Source of the DNA: Treponema sp.
GTDB lineage: Bacteria; Spirochaetota; Spirochaetia; Treponematales; Treponemataceae
Assembly (NCBI GenBank): GCA_017934745.1
Contig: JAGBIY010000009.1
Coordinates: forward strand, 1-64,000
Length of the DNA stretch: 64,000 nt
Direction: 5' to 3'
Shown: one piece after another, positions 35,826 to 43,971 of the stretch
Numbering within the stretch: the first letter of the stretch is position 1
Layout of the letters: each line of letters opens with the position of its first letter
Translations under genes and position numbers: made by a program
Notes under the pieces: model-generated
The model's input: the letters and a program-made list of their open reading frames with translations, nothing else
The model's database searches: none
Told to the model about the DNA's origin: nothing

Positions 35826-35863
35826 GGGCACCTCCGAAAACCGCAAAGTTTTTGGAGATGCCC
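35826..35863. promoter_or_regulatory. long hairpin in the asnS / phosphatase-like divergent gap
   Basis: gggcacctccgaaaa pairs with tttttggagatgccc with two internal mismatches around an 8-nt loop. On the minus strand it lies in the 5' leader of the phosphatase-like gene and is followed by gttttct, so an attenuator or insulating terminator is possible. A second short hairpin, gcggaat-aaa-attccgc, lies at 35922-35938 before asnS. Confidence 0.5.
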
Positions 35864-35996
35864 TTTATAATATCGAAGAATAACTGATTTTTTTTACTTT
35901 TAAAAGTCGGATTGAGGTCTCGCGGAATAAAATTCCGCAAATTCTCCAAATTCTCCAAATTGAATACACGGTTCCATTCTGATAAAATCAAGGATT

Positions 35997-37445
35997 ATGA
36001 AAACAGAACTTATCAAAGACATTTTGACTTCCGCACCAGACGGAAGGACGGTCACAGTCTGCGGATGGGTACGCACAATCCGCGACTCGAAGAACCTTGT
36101 TTTCGTCCAGGTGAACGACGGTTCTTGTTTCGCAAACATACAGCTGACATTCGACAGGTCGAATCCAGCCACACCATCGAATGCCGAAAACATCGAAAAA
36201 GCAATATCCGACATTTCGACAGGCGCATCTGTGAAAGCCACTGGAAAGCTCATCGAGTCTCCGGCTTCTGGACAGGCGGTGGAAGTGAACATCGAGACGC
36301 TTGTCGTCCTGGGAAAATGCCCGAGCGACTACCCGATTCAGAAGAAGGCCGCGTCGATGGAATTCCTCCGCGAGAACGCGCACTTGAGGGCAAGGACGAA
36401 CACTTTCGGAGCGGTATTCCGCATGAGAAGCCAGATGGCGTTCGCCCTGCACTCTTTCTTCCAGGAGAAGGGATTCTACTACATCAACACACCGGAAATC
36501 ACATGCTCGGACTGCGAAGGCGCGGGCGAGATGTTCCAGATAACGACGCTCTCAATGGAGAAACTCGCCGAAATCGCAATCGAAAAGGGCGCGGCGGGAA
36601 TGAAGAAAGAGGACGCTGAAAAACTCGTGAACTACAACAAGGACTTCTTCGGAAAGAAGGCGTCCCTCACAGTTTCCGGCCAGCTTGAGGCCGAGACCCT
36701 CGCGACCGCGCTCGGACGCGTCTACACGTTCGGGCCGACTTTCCGCGCCGAAAACTCCAACACGACCAGGCACTTGGCGGAATTCTGGATGTGCGAGCCT
36801 GAGATGGCTTTCTACGATTTGGAAGACGACATGGACATCCAGGAAGAGTTCATCAAGTACCTCTTGAACTGGGCATTGACGAAGTGCGCCGCCGACATGG
36901 AATTCTTCAACAAGAGAATCCAGCCGGGAGTCATCGACACGCTCAAGCACGTAGTGGAGACACCTTTCAAGCGCGTCTCGTACACGGAAGCGGTGGCCGA
37001 GCTTGAGAAGCACGCGGACGAGTTCGAGTTCAAGCCGTACTGGGGCTGCGACCTCGCCACGGAGCACGAGCGATACCTCACCGAGAAAATCTACAAGTGT
37101 CCTGTCATGGTCTACAACTATCCGAAAGAGATAAAGGCCTTCTACATGAAAGCCAACGACGACGGAAAGACAGTGAAGGCCGTTGACGTCTTGGTTCCGG
37201 GACTCGGAGAAATCATCGGCGGCTCTGAAAGGGAAGAGGACTACGACAAGCTCTTGAACAGAATCAAGGAACTTGGCTTGAAGCCGGAGGACTACTCTTG
37301 GTACCTCGACCTGAGAAAGTTCGGAACAGTGCCGCACTCAGGATTCGGACTCGGATTCGAGCGTCTCCTCCTTTACGTGACGGGGATGCAGAACATCCGC
37401 GACGTGATTCCATATCCGCGCGCTCCAAAACTCGCAGACTTCTAA
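35997..37445 (+). CDS. asnS: asparagine--tRNA ligase
   Basis: A 482-residue class IIb synthetase that charges tRNA-Asn. The N-terminal OB-fold anticodon-binding domain ([15 protein letters not shown]...VNDGS) occupies about residues 1-115. Motif 2 is [28 protein letters not shown] and motif 3 [31 protein letters not shown], each read in pieces. The presence of AsnRS implies direct Asn-tRNA charging. It is followed by the second copy of the cloverleaf element. Confidence 0.96.
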   Translation: MKTELIKDILTSAPDGRTVTVCGWVRTIRDSKNLVFVQVNDGSCFANIQLTFDRSNPATPSNAENIEKAISDISTGASVKATGKLIESPASGQAVEVNIETLVVLGKCPSDYPIQKKAASMEFLRENAHLRARTNTFGAVFRMRSQMAFALHSFFQEKGFYYINTPEITCSDCEGAGEMFQITTLSMEKLAEIAIEKGAAGMKKEDAEKLVNYNKDFFGKKASLTVSGQLEAETLATALGRVYTFGPTFRAENSNTTRHLAEFWMCEPEMAFYDLEDDMDIQEEFIKYLLNWALTKCAADMEFFNKRIQPGVIDTLKHVVETPFKRVSYTEAVAELEKHADEFEFKPYWGCDLATEHERYLTEKIYKCPVMVYNYPKEIKAFYMKANDDGKTVKAVDVLVPGLGEIIGGSEREEDYDKLLNRIKELGLKPEDYSWYLDLRKFGTVPHSGFGLGFERLLLYVTGMQNIRDVIPYPRAPKLADF

Positions 37446-37490
37446 CAGAACCGGCTTTTGCCCATAAAAAAAATGCCGAGTTTGTGCATA

Positions 37491-37647
37491 TTGTAGCTGC
37501 TGAAACAAGCTCCCAGCGAGAACCTACCCATAAAAACGGCTGTACCGCTCCGCGGTGGCGTTAACATCGCTTGCGATGTTTAGTGTTTTGATGGGTAGAA
37601 CCTCGCTTCCGCTTGTTTCAACCACAGCCAGTGAAAACTCGACTTTC
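37491..37647 (+). repeat. dispersed cloverleaf-like structured element, copy 2
   Basis: Same architecture as 2711-2868, again in a convergent-gene gap (asnS and a secreted protein gene). The outer helix pairs 37501-37510 with 37611-37620. The second helix pairs 37515-37520 with 37602-37607 and 37524-37537 with 37585-37598. The two inner hairpins and the tail gtgaaaactcgactttc (37631-37647) are identical to copy 1. Helix sequences differ from copy 1 but pair equally well. The element ends within 10 bp of the stop codon of the minus-strand gene. Confidence 0.85.
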
Positions 37648-37655
37648 ATCCTGTC

Positions 37656-38036
37656 TCACTGCACAGGCTCAACGTCAAACGTTGCGCGGTTCCAGTCGAT
37701 TGAGACGAGTTTGAGCGAAAGCGTCTGCCTCGGCATGATGAGCCGCCTCATGAAAATCTTCGTCCCCGCGTCCAAGTAATAGTCGTATGTAAGCGGCATC
37801 GCGGTCTCTTTTGAAACCACCACGACCGACATCTTCCACATTCCGTTCGCCTTGCTTATGGACGATACGGAGCAACTTCCGCCAGAGAGGGCGTAGTTCA
37901 CAGGAACGAACGGGTCCATGTTGATGGGCATATCGGGGGTCGCTCCGAGCGAAAGTCCCGTGTAGAACGTGACGCGCTCGGAAAAAGCGAAAGCCGCGAC
38001 AAAAAGAAAAAATGCAATAGAAAATAATCTCTTCAT
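37656..38036 (-). CDS. small secreted hypothetical protein
   Basis: A 126-residue protein with a clear signal peptide (LFSIAFFLFVAAFAFS, cleavage about residue 19) and a beta-rich remainder containing two cysteines spaced by little (GGSCSV only one strong). No family recognised; the C-terminus (RQTLSLKLVSIDWNRATFDV) has strand-like alternation. Probably periplasmic. It is downstream of, and perhaps once co-transcribed with, the truncated flavodoxin gene. Confidence 0.6.
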   Translation of the reverse strand: MKRLFSIAFFLFVAAFAFSERVTFYTGLSLGATPDMPINMDPFVPVNYALSGGSCSVSSISKANGMWKMSVVVVSKETAMPLTYDYYLDAGTKIFMRRLIMPRQTLSLKLVSIDWNRATFDVEPVQ

Positions 38037-38066
38037 GAAAAGAGATTATAGCACACAGAAAATTTT

Positions 38067-38252
38067 TTATTCGGGGAGAGTGTTGAACACGACATCCTTT
38101 CCGCCGTGGAAATACTTGAAAAGCCCTTTTTTGGGATAGTCCTTCACGGTCTCGACACGGAAAGTGTCCGCTCCAAGCTCTTCCGCAAGCTCTTTCGCGA
38201 CGAATTCGACGTTTCCCTCAAGGGAATAATAGATGACAAGCGACTTTGACAT
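38067..38252 (-). pseudogene. truncated flavodoxin (N-terminal 61 residues only)
   Basis: The product starts SKSLVIYYSLEGNVEFVAKE, the flavodoxin beta1-loop-alpha1 FMN phosphate-binding segment (Y-S-x-x-G-N), and continues KDYPKKGLF...GGKDVVFN as in long-known small flavodoxin-like proteins. It then stops at residue 61, where a full protein needs about 150 or more residues. GGCGG precedes the ATG at 38252. No continuation was found in the other frames before the next gene. Either a decayed gene or a very short relic; the promoter palindrome upstream is intact. Confidence 0.65.
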
Positions 38253-38266
38253 TTGTCCGCCTCCAT

Positions 38267-38293
38267 ATTTTATACAATTTAATTGTATAAAAT
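38267..38293. promoter_or_regulatory. 27-bp perfect palindrome, candidate operator
   Basis: attttatacaat-tta-attgtataaaat: 12-bp perfect arms with a 3-bp centre, 15 bp upstream of the truncated flavodoxin start and 38 bp from the stop of the outer membrane protein gene. Length and A/T composition resemble Fur/PerR-type boxes (TTATAATnATTATAA) but the match is loose. It could also contribute to termination of the upstream gene. Confidence 0.6.
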
Positions 38294-38330
38294 ATATATT
38301 CAAAGGCGACAATTTTCAATATCAACGGAA

Positions 38331-39026
38331 TCAATAATGGAACGAAAGACCGATGCGCGGAGAAACGTAGAGTCCGCCGAAATCGGTGTCGCACTCACGG
38401 TAGTCCACACTGAAGTAGTGGGCTTTCTCGGTGTAGTCCTCGTATTTGCAGTAGCCGAACAAGTTCACGCCGGCGGTCGTGGCGAAGAAGACGCTCCACT
38501 TTTCGTTCAGGCGGTAGTCCACGAGCAGGTCAAGTCCAAGATTGAGTTCGCCGGTCGCGACGCTCACGCCCCTGTCGCTGTCGCTTGAATAACGCTCACC
38601 CGTCCGCAGGAACTGTGTCCCCAAGACGAGGGTCGGCGTGACGGAAAGTTTTTCCGAGCAGACGAACCTGTAGCCGAAACCAAGCTCCAAGCCGAAGCGC
38701 AGCCCGAACGGGTCGTCGAGCTTGTCGCTCACACATTCCCCGTCCAAGTTCAACGTCGGGAAGAGAAGTCCCGCTGAAAATCCCGCCAGGAACGAAAAAT
38801 TGTTGTTCTTGTTCGCGAGCCTAACTTCCACGTTCGCAAAATCGTATGTGAAGCCCTTGATTTCCCCGTCCAATTTTTTTCCAGAATCCGACTCATACTC
38901 GAAGCCGCTCTTGAAGAACGACGCGCCCATTCCGAATCCAAGCGACTTGTCCCAGTCCTCCTCACCGGCGAAAACGGACGCGGCGGATGCGGCGCAAAAC
39001 AGCAACGACAAAAGCATTTTTTTCAT
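38331..39026 (-). CDS. outer membrane beta-barrel protein
   Basis: A 231-residue exported protein with signal peptide MLLSLLFCAASAASVFA (cleavage after residue about 20), then alternating hydrophobic/aromatic strands with many Gly and a C-terminal GLSFHY. The pattern fits an eight- to ten-stranded OmpW/OmpA-like or treponemal Msp-associated barrel. GAGG lies eight bases before the ATG at 39026; a longer in-frame extension to 39113 is rejected. It resembles in style the barrel encoded at 63091-63771. Function unknown. Confidence 0.75.
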   Translation of the reverse strand: MKKMLLSLLFCAASAASVFAGEEDWDKSLGFGMGASFFKSGFEYESDSGKKLDGEIKGFTYDFANVEVRLANKNNNFSFLAGFSAGLLFPTLNLDGECVSDKLDDPFGLRFGLELGFGYRFVCSEKLSVTPTLVLGTQFLRTGERYSSDSDRGVSVATGELNLGLDLLVDYRLNEKWSVFFATTAGVNLFGYCKYEDYTEKAHYFSVDYRECDTDFGGLYVSPRIGLSFHY

Positions 39027-39105
39027 TTTTCTACCTCTTTTTGTTTGTTTTAAGAAATGATAAATAGTGAACAAAGAAAGATTCCCTCTGTTACACACTA
39101 GACAA

Positions 39106-39137
39106 CACAACACGACTCAATTTTGAATCGTGTTGTG
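39106..39137. promoter_or_regulatory. 10-bp perfect stem-loop upstream of the barrel gene
   Basis: cacaacacga and tcgtgttgtg with a 12-nt loop that itself pairs partly (tcaa/ttga). It lies in the 201-bp gap 39027-39227 between the barrel gene and the small lipoprotein gene; no T-run follows, so an operator is as likely as a terminator. I see no other feature in this gap. Confidence 0.5.
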
Positions 39138-39227
39138 ACCGAATCATTGCCCTTTCAAATTTTACAAAATCAACGATTTTGCTCTTAACTTTTTTATGAA
39201 ACTCCGACATTTTGTTGTTTGTTTTTA

Positions 39228-39455
39228 TCAGTGATGAGAAAAACTGGAAGTTTTGTGGGGAGAATGACCGACACCTCCCCCTCCATTTCTGAATGCATAC
39301 CGGCCAGAATCTTCTTTTTCATCAAGAAAATTTTGTTCTGTATCATTATTTTCACTCACACCATCATGCTCGATGTGGTCTGAACAGCTTCCAAAATAAA
39401 GCAAACAAGCTGTTACAACCAATATTGCAATGGAGTTTCTCAAATTTCTTTTCAT
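39228..39455 (-). CDS. small secreted lipoprotein, possible signalling-peptide precursor
   Basis: A 75-residue product. It has a basic N-terminus, hydrophobic core (SIAILVVTACLLYFGS) and lipobox ending at Cys 24, then a 52-residue mature part that is acidic in the first half and ends in FRNGGGGVGHSPHKTSSF plus SHH. GGAGG lies seven bases before the ATG at 39455 and a separate promoter is visible, so it is probably a real gene. It is directly downstream of an HTH-TPR regulator gene on the same strand, the layout of regulator/propeptide pairs such as plcR-papR. The mature part does not match a family I know. Confidence 0.6.
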   Translation of the reverse strand: MKRNLRNSIAILVVTACLLYFGSCSDHIEHDGVSENNDTEQNFLDEKEDSGRYAFRNGGGGVGHSPHKTSSFSHH

Positions 39456-39516
39456 ATATACCTCCAATTGAAAATCTGCATTTAGACTAACAATGGGTGG
39501 AAAAAGGAAACAGAGC

Positions 39517-39546
39517 ATTATAGTTAACTTTTTAAAATTCTGATAA
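39517..39546 (-). promoter_or_regulatory. promoter for the small lipoprotein gene
   Basis: On the minus strand TTATCA (39541-39546) and TATAAT (39517-39522) with 18-bp spacing, about 60 bp before the start codon, inside the gap after the regulator gene. Confidence 0.45.
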
Positions 39547-39583
39547 TTTTTTGTTATATTTAGTTGGATTTTCAAAAAAAATC

Positions 39584-40495
39584 TTAAAATGAAAAATCAA
39601 ACCCGAATTTTTCTTTCAAAATGGGAAGCACATAGTCGGTGTTCCGCTTCTGCCCTATTTTGTTGAACACGCCGAGAGAAAGTTCAATCATTTTTTTTCC
39701 ATACTCTTTATTGTTCAACAGAGACATGGCATAGCCCTTGTTGAACAAATGATAGGCGAAGTAATTCAATCTTCCATGCTCAATGCAAATTTCAAGTCCC
39801 CTTGCCGAAAATTCCAAGGCTTTTTCGTCATCGCCAAGATCTCCAAACCAATTGGCAAGGTTGAAAAGGATTACCGGAGCGATAATAGAAAATTCTTCGA
39901 TAGAAAAAATTTTGCTGTCGACATGCGCGTATAGAAATTGAAGCATTTCAATTGCATTGTCTTTCTCACCCAACTCATATTTGCATCTGGCTATGTTGTT
40001 CAAAATGAAAATTTCTGTCTTTGTCAAAAGCTGCCTTGGAAGCTCACCAAGTTCGTAATCTGCCATCGTTATTTTCAGAACGGAAACAAGATTTTTCAAC
40101 GTCTCCTCATACTTGTCGAAATTGCGGTTTTCATAGAGGGTTCCGTAAAATTCAAGAAACTGCCTTTCCAAGTGCGTCATGCTCTTTTTGCAAGCGGCAT
40201 ATTCGTCCAAAAGCCCTTTTATATCAAATTCATCCATGGAGACTTTTGAATTTATCAGATACTCCAGATTCGCCCGCCTGAAATCGGCTTTCGTCATCGG
40301 AACCTTCGACAGGTCCACGCTTTCGCCGAGCCTGCTGAACAACGCCTCGATGAGCTTCCTGTGAGGAACTCGAAGCTCGTTCTCGATGTAGGAGACCATC
40401 GCCTTGGTGCAAAGCCCCCGGCACATGTCGAGCTGGGAGATTCTCTTCTCTTTTCTGACCGCCTTCAAAAGACGACCAATAGTGTATACTTCCAT
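39584..40495 (-). CDS. HTH-TPR transcriptional regulator (RNPP/Rgg-like architecture)
   Basis: A 303-residue protein. Residues 5-60 are an XRE helix-turn-helix (IGRLLKAVRKEKRISQLDMC, then MVSYIENELRVPHRKL). Residues about 100-300 are all-helical with TPR-like repeats (LLTKTEIFILNNIARCKYEL, FNLANWFGDLGDDEKALEFS, YHLFNKGYAMSLLNNKEYG). This HTH plus TPR layout is that of Rgg, PlcR and PrgX, which bind short peptides in the TPR groove. It is divergent from a paralogue (40590-41450) and followed by a small lipoprotein gene. Peptide sensing is inferred from architecture and context. Confidence 0.75.
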   Translation of the reverse strand: MEVYTIGRLLKAVRKEKRISQLDMCRGLCTKAMVSYIENELRVPHRKLIEALFSRLGESVDLSKVPMTKADFRRANLEYLINSKVSMDEFDIKGLLDEYAACKKSMTHLERQFLEFYGTLYENRNFDKYEETLKNLVSVLKITMADYELGELPRQLLTKTEIFILNNIARCKYELGEKDNAIEMLQFLYAHVDSKIFSIEEFSIIAPVILFNLANWFGDLGDDEKALEFSARGLEICIEHGRLNYFAYHLFNKGYAMSLLNNKEYGKKMIELSLGVFNKIGQKRNTDYVLPILKEKFGFDFSF

Positions 40496-40589
40496 ATCAC
40501 AATTTTAGCTCAAAATAGACTTTGACGATAACTTCTTTATAAGAAGGCCATGGAGTATATCAGATTTTTTTAAGGAGATGAAACAAAAA

Positions 40590-41450
40590 ATGGACAACTG
40601 CATTCTAGGGGAGCTAATCAGAACCTACAGGGAGCAGGCTGGATTGACGAAGGAGGAAGTCGCGGGAGACTTCTGCTCGGTGTCGACGCTCACGAGAATA
40701 GAAAACGGGGAGGAAATTCCCGGGAGGCTTTTGGCGGAGGAACTTTGCACGTCGCTTGGGCTTGTCGCTCCGAACACGAACGGAGGGGTTCTCTCGAAGG
40801 AAGAGGCGGAAAGAAGCGTCATAGAGTGGCGCATAAAAAGGAAGATTGAGCGGAAGGAATTCGACTACGAAGATTTGCTTGAGGAATACAGAGAATGCGG
40901 AGAAACAAACAGTTTCGAGCGGCAAATCCACGACCTCTATCTCTCGCTTCTTCTAAAGCACAAAGGAACGGACGACAGTGAGCTTTTCAGCTTGTACACG
41001 GAATCGATTTCCCTGACGCTTTTTTCAAGGACCGAGGCTTTTCTTCCAAAAAGGAATCTTCTCTCGAAAACGGAGCTTCTTCTTCTTAGGCAGATTGCCG
41101 TCATGCAGCACAGGATGGGAAGAAAGGACGACGCAATCGCGATAATCGACTATCTCGACCGGTATTACGAGCGCGGAATCTGCCTTGAGTCCGTCATATC
41201 AAGCGAATACCCGAAAGTGCTACGCTTTGTGGCGGAGTGGAAAATTGAAAAGGGAGACGCTGACTCCGCACTGGACGCGGCCGAAAGGGGCTTCGTCCAG
41301 TGCGCGAAGTTCGGAAGCCTTTATCCGTTCGTCCATCTAGTGACCTCGAAGGCACGGGCACTTGAGATGAAAAAATCCGGGAATGCGGAAAAGGAAAAGT
41401 CATTCGCGGATTTTCTCTGGTCGCTCATGGAGAAAAAGAAGGACGAATGA
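40590..41450 (+). CDS. HTH-TPR transcriptional regulator, divergent paralogue
   Basis: A 286-residue protein with an XRE domain (LGELIRTYREQAGLTKEEVA, VSTLTRIENGEEIPGR) and a TPR-like helical C-terminus. It aligns along its length with the neighbouring regulator; for example RNLLSKTELLLLRQIA matches RQLLTKTEIFILNNIA, and both continue K-D-(D/N)-A-I. AAGGAG is 12 bases before the ATG at 40590 and directly abuts an earlier ATG at 40578; the later is preferred for spacing. The pair shares a 95-bp divergent promoter region, so cross-regulation is plausible. Confidence 0.75.
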   Translation: MDNCILGELIRTYREQAGLTKEEVAGDFCSVSTLTRIENGEEIPGRLLAEELCTSLGLVAPNTNGGVLSKEEAERSVIEWRIKRKIERKEFDYEDLLEEYRECGETNSFERQIHDLYLSLLLKHKGTDDSELFSLYTESISLTLFSRTEAFLPKRNLLSKTELLLLRQIAVMQHRMGRKDDAIAIIDYLDRYYERGICLESVISSEYPKVLRFVAEWKIEKGDADSALDAAERGFVQCAKFGSLYPFVHLVTSKARALEMKKSGNAEKEKSFADFLWSLMEKKKDE

Positions 41451-41507
41451 GCAGGATTCCACGCGCCCAATCCCACACCCGCACAGGGCAGGCAGAATGG
41501 CTAAAAA

Positions 41508-42836
41508 CTACTTAGAACGGACTACACGGAAACCCAAATTCCTATAACGATACAGCGGAAGATAGTCGCTTCTGTAAGAAACAGTGCAGTAATTAGTGTT
41601 GCTTTCAAAAGAACCTCCTTTGCTCACGCGGTATTCTCCTGATTCAGAGCCTGTTGCCCCCACAGAAGAATCCAAACTAGAGGAATACCAATCATAGCAA
41701 AGCTCGAAAACGTTTCCTGTCATGTCATAGAGGCCGAGGGAATTTCCAGTCTTCGTTTTTACAACCTGCGAAGCACCTCCCGCAGTTCCCGCATACCAAG
41801 CCACAGATTCAATACTTGTATCGCTTCCGCTGTAGATATAATAAGAGAAGGTTCCATTGCTTCCGCCGCGCGCCGCATATTCTCACTCGGCTTCGGTAGG
41901 AAGGCGATAGCCGTTTGCGGAAAAGTCGACTTCGACAGAATCCAAAGCAGAAGATGCGTTGGTCGCATTGCTTGAACTGAGATTGTAGTAATATTTTTCT
42001 GAATCATTTTTGGCGATGCATTCATCAAGAGCTGTCCAACTTTCTGGGGCTGTGATTTTTTCTCCAGATTCATCCAATATGTAATAGACAGGTGCAAGCC
42101 CCTCTGTCATGCTCCGCAAGTTGCAATAGATTACGGCTTCGTACCAACTGACCCAATAAGCAGGATAATCGTCTCCAAGACCATATTCTTCCGAAGGAGA
42201 GCCGTCGCTGCTGCCCGCGCTTTCACATTCAGACGCATAATATGTGCAGTACTTCTCATACTCCCCCTGTGTCACCTCGTGGTCGCACATGTAGAAGTCG
42301 CTTATCTCCACGCTTCTGCCGTCGATGAACACGCTAGACGAATTGTCTTCTGAATCCGAGACGCTTTCGCTGACTGTCGCCCCAGTGACAAGGACGAAAC
42401 CTTCAGGAATTGACTCGGTCTCGCCCGAATCAGACGTAGTTCCATCGGAAGTGGCTGAACTGGACTCCGAAGATTTTTCCGAAAGCACAAACAAAACGGC
42501 ATTCTCTTTTTCAGCCTCGACAAAAACCGACGCGCTTGAAATGTATTCAGTGTCGCCGAGTTTTGCGGAAAGCGAAAACTTCCACTCTCCAGATTCGATT
42601 TCGATTTTCTCGGAAGAGGCTTCGCTCCATGTTTCCCAGGTTCGGCTCAGAGTCGACGCAGAGGAAGCTCCCGAAAGAACCACATCGGTCAAATCAGCGG
42701 CATTTTTTTCCACAGCGCGCGAATTCGATGAAAAAACCAAGTAGGTTCCAGAATTTTCATTTGAATTTGCGCACGAGAAAAGAACCGACGCAAAAAGCGC
42801 AACAAAGACTTTCAAGACAAAAGAATTTTTTCGCAT
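41508..42836 (-). pseudogene. formylglycine-generating-enzyme-like (SUMF1) lipoprotein, broken by an in-frame TGA
   Basis: Lipoprotein with lipobox VLFSC and a Ser/Glu-rich linker, followed from about residue 180 by an FGE-sulfatase domain (FYMCDHEVTQGEYEKYC, YPAYWVSWYEAVIYCN, GYRLPTEAE). A TGA at 41883-41885 replaces the invariant Trp codon of LPTEAEWEYAARGG. The same frame continues EYAARGGSNGTFSYY, then NSLGLYDMTGNVFELCYDWY and GGSF...LGFRVVRSK to a normal stop. No frameshift is needed; one base change (TGG to TGA) explains it. Such proteins in treponemes are abundant surface lipoproteins rather than true sulfatase activators. GGAG precedes the ATG at 42836. Confidence 0.85.
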
Positions 42837-42943
42837 GTTCGACACTCCTGATGTTGCCTTCATGATAACACCAATTTATTGAATGAACATTGACACGAAT
42901 TCAAAAAAAACATTTGTCCGAATGTCCCTCGCAGCCGAAAGCT

Positions 42944-43948
42944 TCAGCAAGCGGATTCCGGAATCGACGAACGCGACGACAGATATTTCGCCACGATTTT
43001 TTCTATCAAATCTATGTTCTCTATCTCTGAAACCCACTTTTCGGGAATCGATTTTCCTTCCACCCCGGAATAATAGACCGCGGAAAGCCCTCCCGCGACC
43101 GCGCCCACAGAGTCTGTGTCGGAGCCGAGGTTGATGACTTTCAGGAGGCAGTCTTCGTAGGAGTCCGTCGTGAGGAAGGACCAGAGGGCGGCCTCAAGCG
43201 TGTGCAAGACATAGCCGGAACTTGAAATCGAGTCTTCGGACAGGGTTGCGAAATCATCATTGAAAATCCGCCCGTATTTTTCGAATGCGGCGGTGAAACG
43301 GGGATTCCGCTCGACGTACTCCTTGATTTTTGGAAGGACATTCTTCAAAATCTCGTCTTTTTTGCGTCCGCGGACGGCTTCCAGAATCGAAGCCAGGTAG
43401 ATGTCGCAGCCAATCAGGGCGATTTCGTGGGCGTGTGTCAGCGACGAAACTTTGTGCGTAGCGTCAAATGCCTCGTCGGAATCGAAAGCGTCCAAGCCGA
43501 ATTTCTCAAGCAGATAGAAAGCGAGCGGCGCAATCCGCATTATGGAGCCGTTTCCGTTCTGGTTCTCCTTCTTTCCGCCACACTCAAGCGGAGGCAGCCC
43601 CCGCTTTTTGTAGTTAAAGACCGCCGAAATACATGTCTCTCCCATGTCGAAGGCTTTTCCGTGCGGGGTGTACTCGTTGCCGACCATCCACCTGACGAAT
43701 TTCTCCATGATGTCGTCGAAATCAAGCTCTCCCTTCTCCGCCAGGCTGTCGACCAGGCAGAGCGTCATGCTGGTGTCGTCCGTCCAAGTCCCGGCGGGCA
43801 TGTCGTAAGTTCCGTGGCCGACCATGCCTTTTATATTGAAGGATTTGACCTCTTTCCTCGAAAAAAATTGCACTGGACAGCCCAACGCGTCCCCCACAGC
43901 AACTCCAAAAACCAAGTCGACAAAAAGATTTGTCATGTTCTTTTCCAT
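42944..43948 (-). CDS. ADP-ribosylglycohydrolase (ARH/DraG family)
   Basis: A 334-residue all-alpha ARH-fold protein with the dinuclear Mg motifs GVAVGDALGCPVQF, TWTDDTSMTLC (T-D-D) and LGSDTDSVGAVAGG (D-T-D). It removes ADP-ribose from modified side chains (Arg in DraG, Ser or O-acetyl-ADP-ribose in other members). It lies 23 bp after a PARG-type gene, so the two form an ADP-ribose-removal operon. No ADP-ribosyltransferase gene is visible in the window. Confidence 0.9.
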   Translation of the reverse strand: MEKNMTNLFVDLVFGVAVGDALGCPVQFFSRKEVKSFNIKGMVGHGTYDMPAGTWTDDTSMTLCLVDSLAEKGELDFDDIMEKFVRWMVGNEYTPHGKAFDMGETCISAVFNYKKRGLPPLECGGKKENQNGNGSIMRIAPLAFYLLEKFGLDAFDSDEAFDATHKVSSLTHAHEIALIGCDIYLASILEAVRGRKKDEILKNVLPKIKEYVERNPRFTAAFEKYGRIFNDDFATLSEDSISSSGYVLHTLEAALWSFLTTDSYEDCLLKVINLGSDTDSVGAVAGGLSAVYYSGVEGKSIPEKWVSEIENIDLIEKIVAKYLSSRSSIPESAC

Positions 43949-43971
43949 AATAGACCGCCTTCAGCAAAAAT

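Noticed and set aside
35941..35972. 9-bp repeats (aaattctcc) before asnS
   Set aside because: Only two to three copies, too short to call a functional repeat.
37656..38252. Flavodoxin gene continuing by frameshift into the secreted-protein gene
   Set aside because: The downstream gene has its own signal peptide and no flavodoxin similarity in any frame.
41883..41885. UGA read as Trp or selenocysteine
   Set aside because: Many intact genes in the window end in TGA (cobJ, nudC, sufS), so UGA is a stop; no SECIS-like hairpin was seen and the site needs Trp.
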